Of a DNA stretch of 64,000 nucleotides, positions 34,398 through 42,370 are shown piece by piece. Numbering within the stretch: the stretch's first letter is position 1; each line of letters opens with the position of its first letter. The DNA comes from Geopsychrobacter electrodiphilus DSM 16401. GTDB lineage: Bacteria > Desulfobacterota > Desulfuromonadia > Desulfuromonadales > Geopsychrobacteraceae. The position numbers and the translations under genes were made by a program. The stretch lies in contig NZ_ARWE01000001.1 of the NCBI RefSeq assembly GCF_000384395.1, positions 2,072,894-2,136,893 on the forward strand. The letters are read 5' to 3'. The notes under the pieces were generated by a model. The model did no database searches and was not told where the DNA came from. It saw only the letters and a list, made by a program, of their open reading frames with translations.

Positions 34398-34439
34398 AAT
34401 TCAAAAAGCCCCGACATTAATGCCGAGGCTTTTTGAATT
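34398..34439 (-). terminator. Terminator of the second PEP-CTERM gene
   Basis: A 13-bp perfect inverted repeat (AATTCAAAAAGCC at 34398-34410 and its complement at 34427-34439) with a 16-base loop. It lies about 20 bases beyond the stop and is T-rich on either strand, so it may be bidirectional. Confidence 0.75.
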
Positions 34440-34461
34440 TCATTTTGAAATAGAAAATGTG

Positions 34462-35061
34462 TTAACTTTTCCGACGGCTCCAGGCTAGGCCTATCAGACC
34501 AGCACCAAGAAGTAAAAGCGTTGACGGTTCAGGGACAATACTGACTTCATTCCAAGTACTAAGATGAGAAATCCCGGGCTGATTTGAGCCACCATTAACG
34601 AGATGTCGCGTACTCCAATCGCCAGAATCTGCACCACCATTGATCCAGTATAAAGCAAATTCATTGGATCCCTTAACGGTATAAAATTCAATTGGTGCAG
34701 CAGTAGCCCATGTCCCGGACCGATTATCACTAGCATAAGATATGGTCATATTGCCATTGATGTTATCCGCTGCATCAACTTTTGAGTAAAATGTGAAATC
34801 AACGTCACGCACCAAAGCTCTCGTCGTGAACCAATTTTCTGCAGCGCTTTTCATATCAGAAAGTGCCATTGTTGCTTCTGTATCATTAGCGCTAAAGAAA
34901 CCGCCATTATTTTTTAGATTGCCCAAAACCGTGAACATATATTCACCAGAATAAAGGTCAGTACCACCGTAATCCCATTGGTAAAAAGTTAGGGCACTCG
35001 CAGTAGAAGCACTAACAACAATACAAATATAAGCAATAAGAACTATTCTGATTTTTTTCAT
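34462..35061 (-). CDS. PEP-CTERM sorting-signal protein
   Basis: 199 residues with a signal peptide (MKKIRIVLIAYICIVVSAST, cleaved after ASA). The C-terminal signal is VPEPSTLLLLGAGLIGLAW followed by SRRKS, so it is an expected exosortase substrate. The body (TFYQWDYGGTDLYSGEYMFT ... FFSANDTEATMALSDMKSAA) is polar, free of Cys, and has no domain I recognise. A sigma54-like promoter is 47 bases upstream and a terminator follows. It probably ends up in the extracellular matrix or at the outer surface. Confidence 0.9.
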   Translation of the reverse strand: MKKIRIVLIAYICIVVSASTASALTFYQWDYGGTDLYSGEYMFTVLGNLKNNGGFFSANDTEATMALSDMKSAAENWFTTRALVRDVDFTFYSKVDAADNINGNMTISYASDNRSGTWATAAPIEFYTVKGSNEFALYWINGGADSGDWSTRHLVNGGSNQPGISHLSTWNEVSIVPEPSTLLLLGAGLIGLAWSRRKS

Positions 35062-35391
35062 GGGAGCACCTAATCAGTAAGAGAGGGTTAACTTCGATAT
35101 TCAAGAGAGCAATATCTATTCCACACCAATAAATTCCCAATATTAAAGGAAAATTTAAACATCAATAACCACTAAGTAAAAAAAATCGACATTTTGTCTT
35201 TCACACCAAAGAGGTGTCTCCTCCATAGAAACCATGCCCCTTTTTAACCTCGGCTCTTACCGTCTAATCGATATGCCGACCTACGATGAATAATATGATT
35301 CAAAACTCCAACAACCCAATTCGCCAGAGCGCCCCTGCCGTCTGGTTAATCTGCCTGTAAATGTGATTAATGAAGATATTAACAAAAGAAA
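35062..35391. other. Upstream region of the second PEP-CTERM gene
   Basis: 330 bases without a gene. Apart from the sigma54-like element at 35108-35123 it contains a short hairpin (ACACC-AAAGA-GGTGT near 35208-35222). Nothing else was recognised; no riboswitch or small-RNA pattern is evident. Confidence 0.5.
35108..35123 (-). promoter_or_regulatory. Sigma54-like -24/-12 promoter of the second PEP-CTERM gene
   Basis: The minus strand reads TGGAATAGATATTGCT, with GG-N10-GC spacing and a perfect TTGCT. The CAC after TGG is not conserved, so it is weaker than the element upstream of the other PEP-CTERM gene. Predicted start about 35 bases before the ATG. Confidence 0.55.
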
Positions 35392-35419
35392 AAGGGCCTA
35401 GCAGTTAAGCTAGGCCCTT
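35392..35419 (-). terminator. Terminator behind tRNA-Leu
   Basis: An 11-bp perfect stem (AAGGGCCTAGC / GCTAGGCCCTT) with a 6-base loop, followed on the minus strand by a T-rich run. It starts 11 bases after the tRNA 3' end. Confidence 0.85.
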
Positions 35420-35429
35420 GATCTTCTTA

Positions 35430-35516
35430 TGGTACCCGGGACGAGAATCGAACTCGTACAGACTTACGTCCGAGGGATTTTAAGTCCCTTGCGTCTACCA
35501 GTTCCGCCACCCGGGC
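35430..35516 (-). tRNA. tRNA-Leu (anticodon UAA)
   Basis: 87-nt class II tRNA on the minus strand. The acceptor stem GCCCGGG pairs with CCCGGGT and CCA is encoded. The anticodon arm AGGGA-CTTAAAA-TCCCT gives UAA. A variable arm follows, and the T arm has the GTTCGATTC loop. It has its own promoter and terminator and lies just behind mqnA. Confidence 0.96.
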
Positions 35517-35526
35517 GTGGGGTCAT

Positions 35527-35554
35527 ATCTTAGTGATTCTACGAAATCTGTCAA
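35527..35554 (-). promoter_or_regulatory. Sigma70 promoter of tRNA-Leu
   Basis: On the minus strand, TTGACA (35549-35554) is followed after 16 bases by TAAGAT (35527-35532). Transcription would begin a few bases before the tRNA 5' end. The -35 overlaps the mqnA stop region. Confidence 0.65.
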
Positions 35555-36390
35555 CCTTGAAAGAACTCTATTGCTGGCGAATCCGTTAAATATTTATATT
35601 TCAAGCAGAGACGGTAATAAAGCTCAAGGCCCTGTAGATGTTTTGGAGATAAAGAATAATCGATGGTCTGCCAATAATTAACAAGAAATGGTAGCTCTTC
35701 TGGTGATGCTCCATGTTTAAGGGCAAGGCCAGCAAGGTCTCCCAGTGCCTTCCCTATGGATTCACCCAGCAATCTTTGCAGATCAAGTACCTCGCTCTTT
35801 AGACGCTGGACGCTCTGACGACGTAGGATCCACAATGCGAACACAAAGGGTAAACCTGTGTAATAAAGCCAGAGCTCTCCCAGATCAAAGCAATGCATAC
35901 CCTCAGGCAGGTTCATCGCCTGAACCATTGCACGATCACCGATCAACAATCCCGGTTTCTTTTCTGCAATGAGAGACTCGACCGCGGTGGTGGGAACAAA
36001 ATCATCCACACGCCTTATGCCTACGTATTCGCGCAACAGAATCCTCAATAAATTAATAGAGGTCGCTGAATCCCCGGTTACCGCAATTTTGTAGTTCTGA
36101 AGTTTATCCAGGGGACAGGGGCTAAACAGCAGAACACTCTTAACCGGGCCACAGGCTGATATAGAGTGTCCAGGGAGCAGGACATAATCATGATAATTCT
36201 GCCCATACTCAAACGAGGATGAGGGGCTGATATCAATCTCTCCAATTTGCAGCATATGGTTCAGTGCCGTGGGGACACCGGTGATGATTGATCCGGAAAA
36301 TCCAAGTTCCGCGAGATAATGGAAAAAAGGGACACAATTTAAATATGGGATGTATCCTACCCGTAACCCCCGGCAGTACTGCATTTTCAA
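35551..36390 (-). CDS. mqnA: MqnA, chorismate dehydratase of the futalosine pathway
   Basis: 279 residues, periplasmic-binding-protein fold without a signal peptide. RVGYIPYLNCVPFFHYL at the N-terminus is the MqnA signature, followed by GVPTALNHMLQIGEIDISPS and SSFEYGQNY. GLLIGDRAMVQAM and LYYTGLPFVFALWILRR are further conserved segments. By family it dehydrates chorismate to 3-enolpyruvoyl-benzoate, the first step of menaquinone synthesis by the futalosine route. Chorismate links it to aroB and aroQ nearby. It lies 151 bases behind accC and directly before tRNA-Leu. Confidence 0.9.
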   Translation of the reverse strand: MKMQYCRGLRVGYIPYLNCVPFFHYLAELGFSGSIITGVPTALNHMLQIGEIDISPSSSFEYGQNYHDYVLLPGHSISACGPVKSVLLFSPCPLDKLQNYKIAVTGDSATSINLLRILLREYVGIRRVDDFVPTTAVESLIAEKKPGLLIGDRAMVQAMNLPEGMHCFDLGELWLYYTGLPFVFALWILRRQSVQRLKSEVLDLQRLLGESIGKALGDLAGLALKHGASPEELPFLVNYWQTIDYSLSPKHLQGLELYYRLCLKYKYLTDSPAIEFFQG

Positions 36391-36541
36391 CCCTGACTCC
36401 TTTTTCAGTTATCCTCGCTCAACCGGGCACTACACTAAACATAACAGGCGGAGGAGACCCCGCCTGTAGTTTATGAATAGTTATTTTTTCAATATCCCTG
36501 AATTGTTCCTATAACTGGCCTCAACGCATGATACAAAATGT

Positions 36542-37879
36542 TCAAATTTTGGTGCGCTCAAGGAAGTTGGTATCAAAATCTACATCACAAAATTGTTTAT
36601 TATTCATCAGTTTTTGATGAAAGGGGATTGTGGTCTTAATTCCTTCGATAATGTATTCGTCTAACGCAACTTTCATACGATTGATGGCATCCTCACGGGT
36701 ATCTGCATGAACGATCAATTTCCCGATCATGGAGTCATAGTGCGGCAGGACCGTATACTGGTCATACATGGCACTTTCAACCCGCACGCCCATTCCGCCA
36801 GGCGTATGGTAACCAGTGATTTTTCCGGGAAACGGGGTAAATTTTTCAGGATCTTCCGCATTAATCCGGCACTCAATAGCGTGACCGGTAATTTTGATAT
36901 CAGACTGTTTGTAACGCAGTTCCAAGCCTGCTGCTGAACGAATCTGTTCCTTGATGATATCAACTCCGGTCACCATCTCGGTCACAGGGTGCTCGACCTG
37001 AACGCGGGTATTCATTTCCATAAAGTAGAAACTGCCATCCGTATCAAGCAGGTACTCAATGGTCCCGACACTGGAATAGTTAACCGCTTTCGCAGCAGCC
37101 ACGGCACAGGCCCCCATCCTCTCCCGGAGTTCAGGGGTCATGACCGGGCAGGGAGATTCTTCAACCAGCTTCTGGTGACGACGCTGGATAGAACAGTCAC
37201 GTTCACCAAGGTGTATAACATTGCCATGCTTATCCGCCAGAATTTGGATTTCGACGTGACGGGGATGCTCACAAAATTTTTCTATGTAAACATCTGCCTT
37301 ACCGAAACCGGCCTGCGCCTCCGTTCGCGCGGTAGCGAGGGCATTGGGCAGGGACGCCGGAGAGTGCACAATTTTCATGCCCCTGCCGCCACCTCCCGCA
37401 GAAGCCTTGATGATGACAGGATAGCCGATTTCGGCAGCAATCCTGATGGCCTCATCGGTGGTCTCGACACTCTCGTTGGTTCCTGGCAAAATTGGAACCC
37501 CCGCCGCGGTCACCGTCTGACGCGCACTGATTTTATCACCCATCTTACGCATATTGTCAGCGGTCGGCCCAATGAACGTCAATCCGCACTGTTCACAAAT
37601 TTCTGCAAACTCGGCATTTTCTGACAAAAACCCATAACCTGGATGAATCGCATCAGCGTCAGCCAACTCGGCCGCGCTGATGATGGCTCTCATGTTGAGA
37701 TAACTTTTAGCGCTAGCCGCCGGACCGATACAAATTGACTCATCGGCCAAACTGACGTGCAAAGCCTCTGAATCGACATCAGAATGAACAGCAACCGTTT
37801 TAATTCCAAGTTCTTTACAGGCTCGAATGATGCGAACCGCAATTTCACCACGATTAGCAATCAAAATTTTATGAAACAT
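36542..37879 (-). CDS. accC: AccC, biotin carboxylase subunit of acetyl-CoA carboxylase
   Basis: 445 residues, the usual length. [20 protein letters not shown] opens the biotin carboxylase N-domain. The ATP-grasp domain has [16 protein letters not shown], the catalytic region [20 protein letters not shown], and [20 protein letters not shown]. It carboxylates biotin on AccB using bicarbonate and ATP, for malonyl-CoA and fatty acid synthesis. The gene lies 71 bases behind accB, the common accB-accC pair. No unusual residue is evident. Confidence 0.96.
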   Translation of the reverse strand: MFHKILIANRGEIAVRIIRACKELGIKTVAVHSDVDSEALHVSLADESICIGPAASAKSYLNMRAIISAAELADADAIHPGYGFLSENAEFAEICEQCGLTFIGPTADNMRKMGDKISARQTVTAAGVPILPGTNESVETTDEAIRIAAEIGYPVIIKASAGGGGRGMKIVHSPASLPNALATARTEAQAGFGKADVYIEKFCEHPRHVEIQILADKHGNVIHLGERDCSIQRRHQKLVEESPCPVMTPELRERMGACAVAAAKAVNYSSVGTIEYLLDTDGSFYFMEMNTRVQVEHPVTEMVTGVDIIKEQIRSAAGLELRYKQSDIKITGHAIECRINAEDPEKFTPFPGKITGYHTPGGMGVRVESAMYDQYTVLPHYDSMIGKLIVHADTREDAINRMKVALDEYIIEGIKTTIPFHQKLMNNKQFCDVDFDTNFLERTKI

Positions 37880-37950
37880 TATTTTTCTCCCGACTGTGAC
37901 AATCCAGCCTTGTGGTGCAGTAGCGTCATTACAATATGACGATAATTCGC

Positions 37951-38424
37951 TCAGAGACGTTCAACCAGGAACAAAGCTTCACCATACTCAACGGGAGTAG
38001 CATCATCTTTGAGAATTTCGATGATACGACATTTAAATTCAGCTTCAATTTCGTTAAACAATTTCATTGCCTCAACCAGACATAAAGTTTGTCCCACTTC
38101 AACGACATCTCCGGCTTTAACAAATTTGGCAGCATCTGGTGCGGGCTTTTGGTACATGGTTCCAACAATAGGTGAAAGGATAGTCTCATATCTCTCATCG
38201 ACAGTGGCTACAGCTGGACCAGCGGCCATAGCTGGGGCAGATGCCGCCGCAGCAGGCGCAGTTATGATATTCTGCGGTGCGGCATAAGATGTAGCCATCT
38301 GAACATACTCCTTCTCTGGGCCCCGCTTGATTACAATTTTTTCATCCTTTGTCTCCATGCGGAATTCTGAGATATCGGTGTCAGTCATCATTTTTATAAG
38401 TAATTTCAGATCTTTAATTTCCAT
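37951..38424 (-). CDS. accB: AccB, biotin carboxyl carrier protein
   Basis: 157 residues. The N-terminal domain ([20 protein letters not shown]) is followed by an Ala/Pro-rich linker (about 50-75) and the C-terminal biotinyl domain. The domain contains [19 protein letters not shown] and [16 protein letters not shown], with the biotinylated lysine at 121 in E-A-M-K. It carries carboxybiotin between AccC and the carboxyltransferase. Fifty-one bases separate it from pepQ upstream, and it is immediately followed by accC. Confidence 0.95.
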   Translation of the reverse strand: MEIKDLKLLIKMMTDTDISEFRMETKDEKIVIKRGPEKEYVQMATSYAAPQNIITAPAAAASAPAMAAGPAVATVDERYETILSPIVGTMYQKPAPDAAKFVKAGDVVEVGQTLCLVEAMKLFNEIEAEFKCRIIEILKDDATPVEYGEALFLVERL

Positions 38425-38475
38425 TTTATACTCCTTGCATATTGCGAAACCGACAAAAAGCCGGAAATGCCCTAA

Positions 38476-39546
38476 CTAGGTCAGAGCTCGAAATTTTTTT
38501 GGGATGCTCGTCAGAGCTCGATATCCATCTTCGGTTATCAAGATAGTATCTTCAACCCTGACCCCTCCGCGTCCAGGCATGTATATACCCGGTTCTATAG
38601 TGATGACCATTCCGGGTTGCAATTTATCCAGACCTTTGTTTGAAACCGTCGGGTATTCATGAATATCAAGCCCAACCCCGTGGCCAAGACCATGCCCAAA
38701 ATAACCGCCAAAACCAACAGCCTCAATATGACGTCGCGCGACTGCGTCCAGATCGGCCAAAACAACTCCAGGCTTTGCCTCCCCCATCGCAAGATCATGA
38801 GCCTCAAGAACAACATCAAAAATGTGTCGCAGATCTTTATCAACCTGTCCTAAACCGACAGTGACAGTCTCATCTGAGTGATATCCACCGACCCGGGTTC
38901 CAAAATCAATGGTGACCATATCACCAATCTCTAGCACACGGTCAGTAGCTACACCATGCGGCATTGCCCCTCGAGGACCTGATGCAACAATAAATTCGAA
39001 TGCTCTATCTTCGCCGCCGAGTCGGCGGAGGGAAAATTCGAGCTCTTGCGCTATGTGCAACTCGGTTATTCCGGGCCTGATCAACGACTCAATTTCAGAA
39101 AAGGCAACCGCGTTCAAATCAGCTGCCCGCTGTAACAGATTAACTTCACTATCAGACTTAACCCCTCTCAAGGGTCTGAGTTGCTCAGCAACCGGAACCC
39201 ATTCGAGTTGGCTGGAACGCTGCGTTAAGTCATTGAGTCGAGAGACGCTGACGCTATCAGCTTCAAACCCTACTTTATGATACCCAGCACCAAGAAGCAG
39301 GTCGATAAGACCGTCGATTTTATTTTGATAACAGGATTGCCCTGAAGCAATGACTTCATTACTGGCCTGTTCCTGATAACGTGAATCGGTCAAAAACCAA
39401 TCCCCTGAAGGATGATAAACATAAAGACCATCTGTGCCACTAAATCCACAGCAATAACGTATATTTTTTAAATCAAAAAAAACAAGTGCATCCAAAGCGC
39501 ATTCAGTAACAACCCTCTTACAAAAAGTGGAACTCGCTGCTGTCAT
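38476..39546 (-). CDS. pepQ: M24B aminopeptidase P-like peptidase (Xaa-Pro peptidase)
   Basis: 356 residues: an N-terminal creatinase-like domain and a C-terminal pita-bread metallopeptidase. Metal ligands are visible in [20 protein letters not shown] (two Asp), [20 protein letters not shown] (His), [20 protein letters not shown] (two Glu). It would cleave X-Pro peptides in the cytoplasm. The ATG overlaps the aroQ stop (ATGA) and it is followed by accB; this aroQ-pepQ-accB order is common in Geobacter relatives. Whether it is a dipeptidase or aminopeptidase is not decidable here. Confidence 0.9.
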   Translation of the reverse strand: MTAASSTFCKRVVTECALDALVFFDLKNIRYCCGFSGTDGLYVYHPSGDWFLTDSRYQEQASNEVIASGQSCYQNKIDGLIDLLLGAGYHKVGFEADSVSVSRLNDLTQRSSQLEWVPVAEQLRPLRGVKSDSEVNLLQRAADLNAVAFSEIESLIRPGITELHIAQELEFSLRRLGGEDRAFEFIVASGPRGAMPHGVATDRVLEIGDMVTIDFGTRVGGYHSDETVTVGLGQVDKDLRHIFDVVLEAHDLAMGEAKPGVVLADLDAVARRHIEAVGFGGYFGHGLGHGVGLDIHEYPTVSNKGLDKLQPGMVITIEPGIYMPGRGGVRVEDTILITEDGYRALTSIPKKFRALT

Positions 39547-39983
39547 TTATGCGCCAGAAAAGATATGAGAGCATCCAGGGCGAGGGCATAACCTTTGGGA
39601 CCAAATCCACAGATCTGCCCCAAAGAAACACCCGCGATATAGGAAGTATGACGAAAAGCTTCTCGCGCGTGTATGTTTGAAAGATGAACTTCGACTGTTG
39701 GAATTGATACTCCGGCAATTGCATCGCGTAATGCGATGCTACTATGAGTCAACCCACCGGGGTTAAAGATGATTCCTGAAACCTCATCCCGTTGAGCTTG
39801 TTGAATTTGATCAATCAATTCGCCTTCATGATTAGATTGAAATGCGGACAGAGAAGCGGAATGAAGAGAGGCTTCATGGGTTAATTCAGCAACAATATCA
39901 TCCAGGGTTTGATATCCATAAGTTTCGGGTTCACGCGTTCCCAAAAGATTAAGATTGGGGCCATTCAACAATAACAATTTCAT
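39543..39983 (-). CDS. aroQ: AroQ, type II 3-dehydroquinate dehydratase
   Basis: 146 residues from [20 protein letters not shown], the standard start and length of the family. An in-frame start 35 codons upstream would run into the roadblock gene. The catalytic Tyr lies in [11 protein letters not shown], followed by [30 protein letters not shown] and [20 protein letters not shown] with the active-site His and Arg. It dehydrates 3-dehydroquinate in the shikimate pathway, the step after AroB, encoded 1.2 kb upstream in the same direction. One base separates it from the roadblock gene. Confidence 0.96.
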   Translation of the reverse strand: MKLLLLNGPNLNLLGTREPETYGYQTLDDIVAELTHEASLHSASLSAFQSNHEGELIDQIQQAQRDEVSGIIFNPGGLTHSSIALRDAIAGVSIPTVEVHLSNIHAREAFRHTSYIAGVSLGQICGFGPKGYALALDALISFLAHK

Positions 39984-39984
39984 C

Positions 39985-40344
39985 TTAAACCAAAGCCTGA
40001 TTAAGAGCAGGGGCGTCACGTAAAACGATATAACGGCCTTTGCCCAGGTTCCCTTCACGGCGTATGGTGAGCGCCACAAAATACTCATCAGTCAAGGCGT
40101 GAATGATGACATAAAAACGTCCTGTCTTTATGGTGACTTCCTGAAGAGTTCCAGTTCCAAGTATTTCGGCGGTATGATGGATTTCTTTTACGACATTGGA
40201 ATATTCAATCGCTACGAGTTGAAGGTCAACATCTCCAACGTCCAAAAAAAATTGATCAATTGCGATTCCATCGTAACCCATCAAAACAATGCCTACACCA
40301 CCGGGTGTATCTTTGACCATTTTCTCTAGTAATTTTCTAAACAT
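39985..40344 (-). CDS. Roadblock/LC7-domain (MglB-like) protein
   Basis: 119 residues forming a single Roadblock/LC7 domain: [52 protein letters not shown] and [20 protein letters not shown]. Members such as MglB act as GTPase-activating partners of Ras-like MglA in polarity and pilus control. No MglA gene is in the window. It overlaps the TPR gene upstream by 8 bases and precedes aroQ by 1 base. The nearby pil operon makes a pilus-related role conceivable, but this arrangement may be mere operon packing. Confidence 0.8.
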   Translation of the reverse strand: MFRKLLEKMVKDTPGGVGIVLMGYDGIAIDQFFLDVGDVDLQLVAIEYSNVVKEIHHTAEILGTGTLQEVTIKTGRFYVIIHALTDEYFVALTIRREGNLGKGRYIVLRDAPALNQALV

Positions 40345-41188
40345 CCCCTCGCCTTTCTTGAATAGAAAACAGCAGTCTATTTAACTTAGCCAGAACAGAG
40401 GCGCCAACATCCTCGTTGTTGAATGAAGTGAACTTATCGAGGTTGCTCATCTCCTCTACTGGGGAAGGTAAATCCGTGGATAAAATATCCTCGAAACCTT
40501 GCTGTTCGGGCGAAACATTTATTGGAACGGAAGGACTTGGGCTGGTAAGCGAAGTTGCTATTTCAATATCACGAATACAACGACGATATTCAAGATTATC
40601 CGGGTCACGAACCAAAAGATTACGATAGATTTCGAGGGCTTTGGAGGTTAAACCTTGTTTTCGATAAAGATCTGCCAATGTGGCAGATTCAAAAGGTTCG
40701 GATGTTATCGGAGAGGATGGTTCCACGTTTAATTCGGCTGGAGATACCGAAGTTTTTGGATCTGGTTCAGATTCAGGCAAACCGAGCAGCAGTTTATTTA
40801 TAACCGAATCGGCTGGAGAAATTTCTCTTGCTCTCAACAAAAGGGCGCGTGCTTCAGCCCGGCGCTCTTGAAGCAGACAGACGCGTGAGAAACCAACCAG
40901 CGCCGCGAGGTTATCAGAGTCTAAACTTAAAGCCTTGGTAAAAGAGAGCTCTGACCCTTTCAGGTCATCCTGTTGACATTTGATACGTGCCAGAACGACA
41001 TGACCAGGACAATAATCAGGAAGTTCATTTATCCCCTGAGTCGCAACGGCATCTGCATCTTCGAGCATACCCATTTTACGGTAGGCTTCACTCAAGGAAA
41101 CAAAGATGGTTGAACGAGGATCAGAGGCGAGAATCTCGGTATAAGCAGCAATTTTCCCCAACAGGGAGTTTTGTTGTCTTTCAGCCAT
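40337..41188 (-). CDS. Tetratricopeptide-repeat protein
   Basis: 283 residues without signal peptide or membrane segment. About four TPR-like units are seen in the first 130 residues (DPRSTIFVSLSEAYRKMGML, YCPGHVVLARIKCQQDDLKG, NLAALVGFSRVCLLQERRAE) and one near 165-205 (ATLADLYRKQGLTSKALEIY). A Pro/Ser-rich linker follows (about 210-235). The last 35 residues may form a helix ([20 protein letters not shown]). It probably scaffolds protein contacts and may partner the roadblock protein, whose gene overlaps its end. It starts 3 bases after aroB. Confidence 0.82.
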   Translation of the reverse strand: MAERQQNSLLGKIAAYTEILASDPRSTIFVSLSEAYRKMGMLEDADAVATQGINELPDYCPGHVVLARIKCQQDDLKGSELSFTKALSLDSDNLAALVGFSRVCLLQERRAEARALLLRAREISPADSVINKLLLGLPESEPDPKTSVSPAELNVEPSSPITSEPFESATLADLYRKQGLTSKALEIYRNLLVRDPDNLEYRRCIRDIEIATSLTSPSPSVPINVSPEQQGFEDILSTDLPSPVEEMSNLDKFTSFNNEDVGASVLAKLNRLLFSIQERRGDV

Positions 41189-41191
41189 GCA

Positions 41192-42292
41192 TCAAGCCTC
41201 CAATTCGGGGAGCGCAGTGCGGAAAATATCTTCCACATTCGAGACCGGAACAAGTTTAGCCCGACCAATTCCCAAATTCAGAACCATAGTCAAGTTTCCT
41301 GCACGGACTTTTTTATCGCGACTCATTGCTTCAACATATTGCTTCAGATCAAAAATCGGTACCTTAATCGGAAGATTAAATCTGCGAAGCAGTTCCTCTA
41401 TCCTTCGGGTGGCCCCCCCGTCTGACAAACCCAGGTTTTGGGAAATTTTACTAGCGACGATCATGCCACAAGCTACAGCTTCACCATGTCTCCATTCACC
41501 ATATCCACAAAGTGCCTCAATGGCGTGTCCGAAGGTATGTCCATAATTCAGAAGAGCTCTGATCGAGCCCTCACGCTCGTCAATTTCTACAATATCCGCC
41601 TTTATTTGGCAAGATCTCTTTACCGCATGAAGCAACGCTTCAGAGTCTAGTCGAAGTAATTTATCAACATTATTTTCCAACCATGCAAAAAAGTTCGCAT
41701 CATAAATGACTCCGTATTTTATAATTTCAGCGATACCTGCCCTGATCTCTCGCGGGTCGAGCGTTTGAAGCGTCATGATGTCGATCAAAACCAGTTTTGG
41801 CTGGTAAAAAGCACCTATTAAATTTTTCCCCAGACGATGATTAACACCTGTCTTCCCCCCGACGGAACTATCCACCTGAGAAAGAATCGTCGTAGGGACC
41901 TGAACAAAAGGGATTCCTCTTAAAAAAGACGCTGCGGCATAACCAGCCATATCACCGACGACACCACCACCAAGTGCAAGGATTCCACAACCACGGTCAA
42001 ATCCACCTTCGATCAATTGATCATAAATTGATTCTAGAGTGGAAAGACTTTTAAATTGCTCTCCATCAGGGACAACTATAAAATGACATTCATATCCGGA
42101 AGTGACAAGAGAGGCCTTGATTTGATTCCCATATAAAGGGAAGACACGATCATTCGTAATAATGGCCAGCTTAGAGGGGAATTTTTTAGATTTAAGTTCT
42201 TCTCCAACTTGTGAAAGAATATTCTCACCAAAATGAATAGAGTAACTCCTTTCAAGAAGACCTACCTGAATCAAATCATGAATATCTGACAT
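41192..42292 (-). CDS. aroB: AroB, 3-dehydroquinate synthase
   Basis: 366 residues. The NAD-binding start GLLERSYSIHFGENILSQVG is followed by FIVVPDGEQFKSLSTLESIY, CGILALGGGVVGDMAGYAAA, FVQVPTTILSQVDSSVGGKT and LINYGHTFGHAIE-type metal site (here LLNYGHTFGHAIEALCGYGE). It converts DAHP to 3-dehydroquinate, the second shikimate step; AroQ downstream does the next. A hairpin terminator separates it from pilQ, so aroB must rely on readthrough or its own promoter. Confidence 0.96.
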   Translation of the reverse strand: MSDIHDLIQVGLLERSYSIHFGENILSQVGEELKSKKFPSKLAIITNDRVFPLYGNQIKASLVTSGYECHFIVVPDGEQFKSLSTLESIYDQLIEGGFDRGCGILALGGGVVGDMAGYAAASFLRGIPFVQVPTTILSQVDSSVGGKTGVNHRLGKNLIGAFYQPKLVLIDIMTLQTLDPREIRAGIAEIIKYGVIYDANFFAWLENNVDKLLRLDSEALLHAVKRSCQIKADIVEIDEREGSIRALLNYGHTFGHAIEALCGYGEWRHGEAVACGMIVASKISQNLGLSDGGATRRIEELLRRFNLPIKVPIFDLKQYVEAMSRDKKVRAGNLTMVLNLGIGRAKLVPVSNVEDIFRTALPELEA

Positions 42293-42318
42293 CTCTAAAT
42301 TCTCTTAATATTTAAATT

Positions 42319-42349
42319 AAAAAAGGGCAGGATCACCCTGCCCTTTTTT
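42319..42349 (-). terminator. Rho-independent terminator between pilQ and aroB
   Basis: On the minus strand a GC-rich stem AAAAGGGCAGG / CCTGCCCTTTT with a 5-base loop is followed by a T run. It lies about 20 bases past the pilQ stop. Confidence 0.88.
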
Positions 42350-42370
42350 GCCCTTATCAAGTTCTATGTA

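Noticed and set aside
41407-41419. Seven-C run in aroB as a switch tract
   Set aside because: Too short to suggest slippage and located in an essential housekeeping gene; probably chance.
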